Shown here in pieces: positions 1-6,526 of a stretch of DNA of 11,142 nucleotides. Numbering within the stretch: position 1 is the first letter of the stretch; every line of letters begins with the position of its first letter. Under the pieces are notes generated by a model, which saw only the letters and a list, made by a program, of their open reading frames with translations, had not been told where the DNA came from and did no database searches. The DNA comes from CAYZJB01 sp964478735 (GTDB taxonomy: Bacteria > CLD3 > SB21): assembly GCA_964478735.1 (NCBI GenBank), contig CAYZJB010000076.1, forward strand, positions 1-11,142. The letters run 5' to 3'. The translations under genes and the position numbers were made by a program.

Positions 1-37
1 GCCTCTGTGGTTACGTGTTTCATTTCAATTCGATGTT

Positions 38-50
38 CCGGCTTTGCCGG
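38..50. repeat. Small GGC-TTT-GCC hairpin
   Basis: CCGGC, TTT, GCCGG form a 5-bp stem with a 3-base loop in the non-coding leader before the first gene. Its central 9-mer GGCTTTGCC is the same core found in the two tandem dyads at 10937-10951 and 10961-10975, read on the opposite strand. The two places may be members of one short dispersed dyad-repeat family, or this may be a chance GC-rich hairpin. The rest of 1-137 holds no gene that I can support. A second weak stem, CGACA/TGTCG, lies at 66-70 and 77-81. Confidence 0.4.
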
Positions 51-137
51 TTTAGTGTACGATACCGACAAACGGGTGTCGATTGTCGCCCTGATAAAAG
101 CGTTGAAACTTCAGCGATCCGCGTGTAGCTTAACGCG

Positions 138-827
138 ATGCCGGATACTTCACTCAGTTCATTGAATCCATGGACATGGATTCAGAAAAGGGCCGCGCGC
201 ATCATCGCCGAGCGGCTTAACCGCGATCTTCCGTCGTACCGCTTGCGGACACGGAACAACATGGAAAACCTCAAGCGCGTTTTGCAATGCGGGGACGTCA
301 TTCTCGTCGAAGGCAATAAATTGATCAGCCGCGTGATCATGGCCGTGACGCACTCGACCTGGAGCCACTCCGCGCTGTACATCGGTAACGGTGAAATGAT
401 TGATCCCCTGCCGTCGACCGGAACGGTGATCAGCAAGGTCGACGTACTGAAAGATCTGAACATTCGCGTGTGCCGGCCCATGGATGTGCCGGAGGAACAG
501 CGAGTTAAAGTTTGCCAGTTTGCCCTTTCGCATCTCGGCCGCCGGTACGATCATCTGAACGTGAGCAATATTTTGTTTGCCTATTTCCGCCGTAACCGCG
601 ATCACACGCAGTTCCTCGGCGACATCTCGCAATCCAGCGAAGTTTGCTCCGGTCTCATTGCCGAGGCGTACAATCAGATCGGCTTTACGATTCTGGAGGG
701 TGTCAATTTTTCCCAGATCGTTCCGGGAGATTACGATCTCAGCCCGAATTTCGAAGTCGTCAAATTCAATCGTCCGCGGAAAAAGGACGTCGCCACCGTG
801 TGGCAGAATACGTCGTCGGTCTCGTAA
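138..827 (+). CDS. YiiX/YebB-like permuted papain (NlpC/P60-type) cysteine hydrolase
   Basis: This 229-residue protein matches the permuted papain-like amidase family (MEROPS C92, YiiX type), cysteine hydrolases thought to act on amide bonds of peptidoglycan or lipids. Seen in the sequence: a 'GDVILVEG' strand at about 52-59, then 'STWSHSALYIG' with the likely catalytic His at 77, and 'SSEVCSGLIAEAY' with the likely nucleophile Cys at 170. The order His before Cys is the circular permutation typical of the group. After the His strand, where relatives I recall have Glu ('IEA'), this protein has 'MIDPLP' with Asp 89. There is no signal peptide; residues 11-30 could form an amphipathic, positively charged helix. 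I keep the ATG at 138 because the 'LPSY ... LKRVLQ-GDV' lead-in belongs to the family; Met 42 is the alternative. No Shine-Dalgarno is visible. A TTGAAA/TAGCTT pair at 103-131 (17-bp spacer) would put the transcript start almost on the ATG, but that is weak. It converges on aceA and looks functionally unrelated to it. Confidence 0.82.
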   Translation: MPDTSLSSLNPWTWIQKRAARIIAERLNRDLPSYRLRTRNNMENLKRVLQCGDVILVEGNKLISRVIMAVTHSTWSHSALYIGNGEMIDPLPSTGTVISKVDVLKDLNIRVCRPMDVPEEQRVKVCQFALSHLGRRYDHLNVSNILFAYFRRNRDHTQFLGDISQSSEVCSGLIAEAYNQIGFTILEGVNFSQIVPGDYDLSPNFEVVKFNRPRKKDVATVWQNTSSVS

Positions 828-867
828 AAAGTTTTTTTAACGGCGGAGAGAGTTGCATGCAACGTTC
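828..867. other. Convergent gap with T/A runs and a 12-bp palindrome
   Basis: These 40 bp separate the stop of the cysteine hydrolase from the stop of aceA. They hold an A5-G-T7 tract straight after the first stop and the perfect palindrome GTTGCATGCAAC at 852-863, four bases past the aceA stop on its own strand. A bidirectional terminator would be expected here, but the palindrome has no loop and is not followed directly by a T run on either strand, so a conventional Rho-independent terminator is not convincing. Confidence 0.3.
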
Positions 868-2136
868 CTACTCGAACTGCTCCGACTCGGTCGAGCCTTC
901 CAGTGCCACGGTACTGGCCCTGCCCTGGGAAATCACTTCCGTCACGGCATCGAAATAACCCGTACCGACTTCGCGCTGATGTTTCGCGGCGGTATACCCG
1001 CGTCGTTCGGCGTTGAATTCCGCCTGCTGCAGCAGGGAATACGCCGACATGCCGCGGTTTTTGTAATCGTACGCGAGCTGGAACATGCCGTAATTGAGCG
1101 CGTGAAATCCCGCCAATGTGACAAACTGGAATTTATATCCCATCGCACCAAGTTCCTTCTGAAACCGTGAAATGGTGCGTGCATCGAGATTCTTTTTCCA
1201 GTTGAACGATGGAGAACAATTGTACGCCAAAAGTTTTTCTGGGAATTCCGACCGGATGGCGTCGGCAAACCGGGCGGCTTCATCGAGATCGGGCGTCGAC
1301 GTTTCGCACCAGATCAAATCGGCGAAGGGAGCGTACGCCAGGCCGCGTTGGATCGCCGCATCGAGACCGCCGTTGAATCGATGGAACCCCTCGGGAGTCC
1401 GCTCACCGGTGATAAACGGACGGTCCCGGTCGTCGACGTCGCTTTGCAGCAGTTTGGCTCCGTTCGCATCGGTTCGCGCGATGATCAGTGTCGGCACTCC
1501 CATAACGTCCGCGGCCAGACGCGCCGCCGTCAGGGTCCGGATGAACTGGCCGGTGGAAACCAAAACCTTTCCGCCCATGTGCCCACATTTTTTTTCAGAC
1601 GCCAGTTGATCCTCAAAATGCACGGCCGCCGCACCCGCTTCGATCATCGCCTTCATGAGTTCGAAAGCATTGAGCGGTCCGCCGAATCCCGCTTCCGCGT
1701 CGGCCACGATCGGCACCAGCCATTCGACGCCGTTTTTACCTTCGCTGTGATGAATCTGGTCAGCGCGCAGCAGCGTCTGATTGATCCGCTTGACGACATG
1801 CGGAACGCTGTTGGCGGGATAAAGGCTCTGATCCGGGTACATATGACCGGATAAATTGGCGTCCGCGGCGACCTGCCATCCGCTGAGATAAATCGCTTTG
1901 AGTCCCGCTTTCACCATTTGCAGCGCTTGGTTCCCGGTCAACGCTCCTAATGCCCGTACGGGTTCTTCTTCATGGAGAAGTTTCCAGAATTTTTCGGCCA
2001 TCCATTCGGCAATACTGTGTTTGATCACATACGATCCGCGAAGCCGGACCACGTCTTCGGCGGTGTACGGCCGTACGATGTCCTCCCACCGCGTTTGACT
2101 CACCCATTGTGCTCTGATCTCATTGGCCTCCAGCAT
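868..2136 (-). CDS. aceA: Isocitrate lyase (glyoxylate shunt)
   Basis: Cleaves isocitrate to glyoxylate and succinate, the first step of the glyoxylate bypass, letting the cell grow on acetate or fatty acids without losing carbon as CO2; cytoplasmic. The 422-residue protein is close to the usual length of bacterial AceA (about 430). The signature loop 'EKKCGHMGGKVLV' is at 181-193 with the catalytic Cys at 184. Around it are 'VADAEAGFGG' (144-153, Mg-binding Asp region), 'FEDQ' (174-177), 'IIARTDA' (218-224) and 'NCSPSFNW' (306-313). The C-terminal 'GTGYFDAVTEV ... GSTESEQF' is as in E. coli AceA, so the gene is complete. The ATG at 2136 has a strong Shine-Dalgarno, GGGAGG, six bases upstream. 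It is the second gene of an operon, 41 bp after aceB, and is probably transcribed from the aceB promoter. Confidence 0.97.
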   Translation of the reverse strand: MLEANEIRAQWVSQTRWEDIVRPYTAEDVVRLRGSYVIKHSIAEWMAEKFWKLLHEEEPVRALGALTGNQALQMVKAGLKAIYLSGWQVAADANLSGHMYPDQSLYPANSVPHVVKRINQTLLRADQIHHSEGKNGVEWLVPIVADAEAGFGGPLNAFELMKAMIEAGAAAVHFEDQLASEKKCGHMGGKVLVSTGQFIRTLTAARLAADVMGVPTLIIARTDANGAKLLQSDVDDRDRPFITGERTPEGFHRFNGGLDAAIQRGLAYAPFADLIWCETSTPDLDEAARFADAIRSEFPEKLLAYNCSPSFNWKKNLDARTISRFQKELGAMGYKFQFVTLAGFHALNYGMFQLAYDYKNRGMSAYSLLQQAEFNAERRGYTAAKHQREVGTGYFDAVTEVISQGRASTVALEGSTESEQFE

Positions 2137-2177
2137 GGCAAACCTCCCTTTGATGAATGATGAGATGTTTTTTGTAA

Positions 2178-3824
2178 CTAATTTTCCAATTCGGAGTCGA
2201 TCGCGAGATAGTCTTTGAATTCCCTGCGTAAAAATTCCTTCTCTGCGTCGATCCGGGCCCGACGGAACAAATTCAATTCAAGCTCCATCCGATCGCGCGG
2301 GACGGCGGTATTGGATTGCAGTTCCTGCTCGATCCGCTGCAGTTCCTCATCGAATGTCGTGTGAACAAGATCGGCCGTGCATCTCAAACCCTCGTCCATC
2401 GTGACGTCGTGACGCAGCCATTGCCAGACCTGTGTCCGGGAAATTTCCAGCGTCGCCAGATCTTCCATCAGACCGTCCCACGCGACGCAGCCGATGCCTT
2501 CGCTCCAGCCCTTCATGTAAGCGATTCCGACGCGTACGTTTTTTCGCAGCCCGGCCAAGGTTTTGGGACCGTCCGGCTTAGGAATCAGGTCCGGCTGAAG
2601 CGGAAAGTCCTCCAACCCGACATGCAACTGATGATCGCGCGTAAACGCCGACATGGCGTGACCGATGAAATAAGGATGCGATACCCAGCACCCGTCATGG
2701 CCCATGGAGGCTTCAAGCAGTTTATCGGATTTCACCTTCGCCGTTTGTTCGGCGCGCTCCTCGGGTGTACGGCCGGGCGTGAACGCCGACATGCCTCCGA
2801 TGGCATACGCGCCGCGGCGGTGACAAATCTTGATGAGCCGTTTGGCGTAATTCATCATCCACGGACGGTCCAGATGGATACTGCCGCGATCGGCCAGCAC
2901 ACGATCCGGATGTTCACGTAAAATTTTGATGTCGCTGAAAATCTTGTCCCAGCGGCCCACGTTCAATCCGGCCGCGTGGTCTTTGAATTCATACAGAATC
3001 TCTTCCATCTGAAATGCCGCCGGAAGGGTTTCGATCAAAAACGTCGCACGCAGCGTACCGGTCGGAATACCCATCGCTTCCTGGACTGCCGTAAAAAGGG
3101 CGTTCCACCAGCGTGCTTCCAGATAATGTTCCGTCTTCGGGATGTAATAGATCGGCGTTTTGCCCTGATCCAGCAATGCCGCGGCGGTGTGATAAAACGT
3201 CGTGAGAAAATCGAACAGACCGGCCGACATCGGGCGACGATCGATCCGGATATTGGATTCATTGAGGTGCAGTCCCCGTACACGGGTCATGACGACGGCC
3301 ATGTCGGAGGGATCGAGTCGGTAGTGTTTACCGGATTCCCGGTGGTCGAGTGACAGGTTAACGGCCGATACGAGATTGGAAACGCCGTTCATCACATTCG
3401 ACCACGTCGGTTTCATCGAATCTTCGAAGTCGAGCATAGCCGTGTCGGCCCGATGACCCTCGGCCGTACGCGACAACATGTTGATTACCATTTTGGGGTT
3501 ATTGACCGGTCCTGTGATCTCGACGCGTCGTTTTTGCAGTTCAGGAGGGATCGAAGCGACCCGCCAGCCGGGTTCCAGCGCGGCCGTGTGTGTAAACTCG
3601 AACGCCGGAAGCGCTCCGCGGTCATACTCCGCCTGACGTTCTTTCCTCTGACGCAACAGCCGTTGCCGTTCGGGCTCGAACTCCCGATGCATTCGGACGA
3701 GCAGAGCGATCAGGTTCACATCCAAAAATTGTTTTGCAACATCATTCCAGGCCGGCGGGTGGATTTGAAAGTCATCGGTAAGGTTGAAAAATCCAACCCG
3801 GGTTGTCTGCGGATCAGCAATCAT
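2178..3824 (-). CDS. aceB: Malate synthase A (glyoxylate shunt)
   Basis: Condenses glyoxylate with acetyl-CoA to malate, using the glyoxylate made by the aceA product. The 548-residue protein follows the MSA isoform from end to end; E. coli AceB is about 533, and the small surplus is at the N-terminus. Landmarks: 'RRVEITGPV' (99-107), 'LDFEDSMKPTW' (131-141), 'RVRGLHL' (181-187, catalytic Arg 181), 'FLIETLPAAFQMEEI' (262-276, Mg-binding Glu 265), 'HAAGLNVGRWDKIF' (283-296, metal Asp 293) and 'GLMEDLATLEISR' (451-463, catalytic base Asp 455). In the signature, the Tyr normally after GRWD is Lys. The ATG at 3824 has GGAG nine bases upstream, and no better start is in frame. It heads the aceBA operon and diverges from the Xre/ScfR regulator across a region dense in repeats, which suggests control by that regulator. 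Confidence 0.97.
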   Translation of the reverse strand: MIADPQTTRVGFFNLTDDFQIHPPAWNDVAKQFLDVNLIALLVRMHREFEPERQRLLRQRKERQAEYDRGALPAFEFTHTAALEPGWRVASIPPELQKRRVEITGPVNNPKMVINMLSRTAEGHRADTAMLDFEDSMKPTWSNVMNGVSNLVSAVNLSLDHRESGKHYRLDPSDMAVVMTRVRGLHLNESNIRIDRRPMSAGLFDFLTTFYHTAAALLDQGKTPIYYIPKTEHYLEARWWNALFTAVQEAMGIPTGTLRATFLIETLPAAFQMEEILYEFKDHAAGLNVGRWDKIFSDIKILREHPDRVLADRGSIHLDRPWMMNYAKRLIKICHRRGAYAIGGMSAFTPGRTPEERAEQTAKVKSDKLLEASMGHDGCWVSHPYFIGHAMSAFTRDHQLHVGLEDFPLQPDLIPKPDGPKTLAGLRKNVRVGIAYMKGWSEGIGCVAWDGLMEDLATLEISRTQVWQWLRHDVTMDEGLRCTADLVHTTFDEELQRIEQELQSNTAVPRDRMELELNLFRRARIDAEKEFLRREFKDYLAIDSELEN

Positions 3825-3861
3825 GAACGTGTACTCCGATGAAGGTAAGAAATGCTGATTT

Positions 3862-3891
3862 AGGATAAGGCAAGACGAGAACGATATACAA
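3862..3891 (-). promoter_or_regulatory. Weak promoter candidate for aceBA
   Basis: On the minus strand, TTGTAT (complement of 3886-3891) and TATCCT (complement of 3862-3867) are 18 bp apart, placing a start about 30 bp before the aceB ATG. Both boxes match the sigma-70 consensus only partly (3/6 and 4/6). The point of interest is that the -35 candidate abuts and overlaps the dyad at 3890-3905, so a protein on the dyad could block or recruit polymerase. The position is inferred and other starts are possible. Confidence 0.25.
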
Positions 3892-3951
3892 GCGAAATTT
3901 CGCTTTTATTTTTTATTTCGCTATTTGCGAATTTCGCTTACAGTGAAATTT
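3890..3951. promoter_or_regulatory. Operator-like cluster: three ATTTCGCT repeats and two dyads
   Basis: The aceB/regulator divergent region holds the perfect 16-bp dyad AAGCGAAATTTCGCTT at 3890-3905. The octamer ATTTCGCT recurs in the same orientation at 3897-3904, 3915-3922 and 3931-3938 (steps of 18 and 16 bp). A second near-dyad, GCGAATTTCGC, lies at 3927-3937, and AGTGAAATTT at 3942-3951 repeats the left arm of the first dyad with one change. TTTGCGAA at 3924-3931 differs in one base from TTTGCAAA, the half-site I recall for the related regulators RamB and PccR. From the sequence this is a multi-site operator. That the neighbouring ScfR-type protein binds it, to control itself and aceBA, is inference from position and family. 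Confidence 0.6.
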
Positions 3952-3966
3952 GTTGATATTCGACGT

Positions 3967-3986
3967 GACGGAACGTACGTTCCGTC
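3967..3986. promoter_or_regulatory. Perfect 20-bp palindrome before the regulator
   Basis: GACGGAACGTACGTTCCGTC is an uninterrupted perfect palindrome of 20 bp, ending 28 bp before the preferred ATG of the regulator. It differs in sequence from the ATTTCGCT cluster just upstream, so it may bind a second protein, or fold as a hairpin in the leader RNA. Ten bases of it, ACGGAACGTA, recur at 11022-11031 next to the promoter candidate of the TPR gene. If translation of the regulator began at one of the non-ATG codons farther upstream the palindrome would be coding, which I consider less likely. Confidence 0.55.
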
Positions 3987-4014
3987 CGGTCAACACCTTG
4001 ATTCCGATGCATTT

Positions 4015-5523
4015 ATGGATTTACGAACCGAGGATTTGCGAATCATTTTCGGAACGAAACTGCGGCAATTGCGGTACGCTAAAAACCTTTCGCTGAAGCA
4101 GTTGTCCGAAAAATCGGGCCTGTCTATTTCTTATATCAGCGAAATCGAGAGTGGAAAAAAATATCCCAAACCGGAAAAAATGATCCGGGTGGCGCGGGGA
4201 CTCGGTGTGACGTATGACGAACTGGTAGCGCTGCAGAGTGCAGAATCCGCGAATCCGGCATTGAGCTTCGTTCGATCACCCATTTTCCATGAATTTCCGT
4301 TCAAACTGTTCGGCTTCGCGTTGACCGACGTCATCGATCTCTTGAAGCACTCGCCGGAAAAAGCCTCGGCGCTGGTCCGAACACTGACGGAGATCGGCGA
4401 GAGTTACGACATGAAAGTCGAACAATTTTTCTTCGCCGCTTTGCGTTCATACCAGAAAATGCATCTCAACTATTTCGCCGACCTTGAAGATCACGCCCTC
4501 CAGTTTAACCGCGACCATGGGCTCAAAACCGGACCCGCGACGTATACGCAGCTGGCCCGGATCCTGACCCACCATTACGGTTACACCATCGACGAAACGA
4601 TGATCGCCGCGGACCGCGACCTTGCCCATTTTCGTTCCGTCTGGTTTCCCGGACCTCCGCCAAGACTTTTGATCAACTCGCACCTGTCGGAGTCGCAGAA
4701 GGCATTCGTCTGCGGACACGCCCTGGCCTACGAATATCTCAAACTCTCCGACCGGCCGATCGCATCGTCCTGGGTCAAAGTGGATTCGTTCGAACAGGTG
4801 TTGAGCAACTTCCGGGCGTCGTATTTCGCCGGCGTTCTGCTGATTCCACGTGAGTTCCTCGTCCGCGATCTGGAGAAGTTCTTTGCCACCACCCGCTGGC
4901 AGCCGGACCAGTTGAGGAACATCATGAAACGGTACCGGGCGACTCCGGAAATGTTTTCCTACCGCTTGACGCAGTTGATTCCGAAATTTTTCGGACTGGA
5001 GGAAATTTATTTTTTACGATTCAGCCATGAGCGGCATGGCGAAAATTTCTACGTCACCAAAGAATTCAATTTCAGCCGATTTTTTGTTCCCCACGGCATG
5101 GGACGGTTCGAACACTACTGCCGGCGATGGCTTTCGATCAAATTACTGCGCCGCATCGCGGAGCTGGAGAAAAAAGGAAGGCATCCCGACATTCTCATCG
5201 ACGCTCAGCGTTCGCATTTTATCAACAGCGACGCGGAATTTTTGAATCTTTCCATGACCCGCCCGCTCCTGCTGACCGAAAACACCAACAGTTGCGTAAC
5301 CGTCGGTTTTCTTATGACCGATGAATTCAAGCAAAAAATCAAGTTCTGGCCGGACGCAAAAATCCCCGTCGTCGAGGTCAATGAAACGTGTGAGCGGTGC
5401 GGCCTGACAGCGTGTAAGGAACGAGCCGCTCCAGGTCTGCTTTTTGAGGCAGAACAGGTGAAGACGCAGCGCGAAAAAGCGCTCGACGCATTGCTGGAAA
5501 AGCTCGGTGGAGGCCGGTACTGA
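4015..5523 (+). CDS. Xre-family ScfR/RamB-like regulator of acyl-CoA metabolism
   Basis: Probable transcription factor that senses short-chain acyl-CoA or acetate status and controls the divergent aceBA operon. From the ATG at 4015 it has 502 residues. Residues 8-70 are a classic HTH_3 domain ('LRQLRYAKNLSLKQLSEKSG' then 'SYISEIESGKKYPKP'). About 130-340 resembles the ImmA/IrrE (peptidase M78) domain of this family, with 'FAGVLLIPREFL' at 271-282. The zinc motif HExxH is absent: the helix reads 'FVCGHALAYEYL' (231-242), so it is probably a ligand-binding rather than proteolytic domain. The C-terminal 'CERCGLTACKERAAPG' (459-474) is the Cys cluster of the ScfR C-terminal domain. The reading frame stays open upstream to a TTG at 3925 and a GTG at 3943, but these lie inside the repeat cluster. 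The HTH begins right after Met 4015, so I choose that; no Shine-Dalgarno is visible at any of them. Known RamB and PccR proteins can activate or repress; the direction here is unknown. Confidence 0.85.
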   Translation: MDLRTEDLRIIFGTKLRQLRYAKNLSLKQLSEKSGLSISYISEIESGKKYPKPEKMIRVARGLGVTYDELVALQSAESANPALSFVRSPIFHEFPFKLFGFALTDVIDLLKHSPEKASALVRTLTEIGESYDMKVEQFFFAALRSYQKMHLNYFADLEDHALQFNRDHGLKTGPATYTQLARILTHHYGYTIDETMIAADRDLAHFRSVWFPGPPPRLLINSHLSESQKAFVCGHALAYEYLKLSDRPIASSWVKVDSFEQVLSNFRASYFAGVLLIPREFLVRDLEKFFATTRWQPDQLRNIMKRYRATPEMFSYRLTQLIPKFFGLEEIYFLRFSHERHGENFYVTKEFNFSRFFVPHGMGRFEHYCRRWLSIKLLRRIAELEKKGRHPDILIDAQRSHFINSDAEFLNLSMTRPLLLTENTNSCVTVGFLMTDEFKQKIKFWPDAKIPVVEVNETCERCGLTACKERAAPGLLFEAEQVKTQREKALDALLEKLGGGRY

Positions 5524-5526
5524 ATT

Positions 5527-6381
5527 TTATGGAAACGGTTCCGTCGCGTCGTACTGAATTTCCACGACTTCGAGATGGATGTACGTGAAATCGCCGTCTT
5601 TCAAGCTCCACATGCCTTTGCCGCGGATGGGAATCCGCAGTCCGTTCATCTCACCGTACTCCAGGATCGGCGTCGACCATTTCTCCAACGAAAACGATTT
5701 GCCGTTCGACATATAGCGGTCGGCACGCATCGTCACGAGTTTTCCGACATCGTCGAATTCAAACTCCGCCGATACGCTTCGATCCCCGTTTGTCAGCGTC
5801 GCAAGGACACGGGTATCGTCGATAGATTCCCATCGCACGTATGGACTCAACGCCGCCGAGGGAAACCACATGATTTCGTTGAGAAAACGGAGCGATGCGC
5901 CCTGATCGATTTCTTTTCCGCCGGCGTTTGCAATCGGTACAATTGACCAGAGTTTGATCACCATGCTTCCATGCCCGTTCCGGTAAGCGTCCCGGCCCGT
6001 CACGCGAATCCACGTCGACGCACGCATCGTCACGAACCACAAAAAACCGGGAGGATCCGTCGAATAATATTGTTCCGCAACGAACGGATTCCACCCGTCC
6101 GCACGATCGCGGCGAAAATGCCCGCGTTGACGAAGCCGCACCGTCCGGGGAATTGGTTTTCCGATTACACCCGCGTACCTCAGCCAACGTTGAACCGGCG
6201 GCGGCAGAGCGGCCAGATCCGTTTCCGTTATCACTCGCGAGGATCCATCGGCCGATCTCAGGAGTTGAGCGGCTTCACGTCGGTTCTGCCGGCGAAATCG
6301 CACGTGGGCGATCCTGACAGCAACCCCAAGGATCGTCACCAGACCCAAAAGTATGATTGAAATGACAATCCACCTCATCAT
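5527..6381 (-). CDS. DUF6544-family membrane-anchored protein
   Basis: I recognise the family (DUF6544, formerly grouped with DUF6920) but its function is not established. The 284-residue protein has one N-terminal transmembrane helix ('WIVISIILLGLVTILGVAV', about 4-22) followed by Arg-rich residues and a soluble domain. Family landmarks are 'LPPPVQRWLRYAGVIG' (59-74), 'VRLRQRGHFR' (81-90), 'AEQYYSTDPPGFLW' (102-115), 'DQGASLRFLNEIMWFPSA' (159-176) and 'EYGEMNGLRIPIRGKG' (241-256). Length and ends look complete. The start could be either of two adjacent ATGs (6381 or 6378); there is a stop just upstream in frame and no clear Shine-Dalgarno. It converges on the regulator with only 3 bp between the two stop codons, and diverges from the hemolysin III gene across 145 bp. 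Confidence 0.8.
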   Translation of the reverse strand: MMRWIVISIILLGLVTILGVAVRIAHVRFRRQNRREAAQLLRSADGSSRVITETDLAALPPPVQRWLRYAGVIGKPIPRTVRLRQRGHFRRDRADGWNPFVAEQYYSTDPPGFLWFVTMRASTWIRVTGRDAYRNGHGSMVIKLWSIVPIANAGGKEIDQGASLRFLNEIMWFPSAALSPYVRWESIDDTRVLATLTNGDRSVSAEFEFDDVGKLVTMRADRYMSNGKSFSLEKWSTPILEYGEMNGLRIPIRGKGMWSLKDGDFTYIHLEVVEIQYDATEPFP

Positions 6382-6526
6382 TTGGAAGGACTCTTACCCG
6401 TTTTTAAGACCTTCAACATTACGCCGACGAGAGCAAAAATGTTTCCGACCATGTAATTTGCGTGGACTCTGTGCCCGTTCACGATTATCTTCGTTAGATA
6501 TGAATTTCTAAAAACGACGGAGCCTC

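Noticed and set aside
159..632. 157-codon minus-strand frame opposite the cysteine hydrolase
   Set aside because: Shadow of the motif-bearing plus-strand gene; no recognisable domain, and its His/Arg/Pro bias is typical of antisense frames.
820..867. Rho-independent terminator between the first gene and aceA
   Set aside because: T and A runs are present but no GC-rich stem directly precedes them on either strand.
2065..2076. Palindrome GTACGGCCGTAC
   Set aside because: It is inside aceA coding sequence and fits ordinary codons, so no regulatory meaning can be supported.
3925..4014. Longer regulator starting at TTG 3925 or GTG 3943
   Set aside because: These codons lie in the repeat cluster, the added 24-30 residues have no domain content, and the HTH begins right after ATG 4015.
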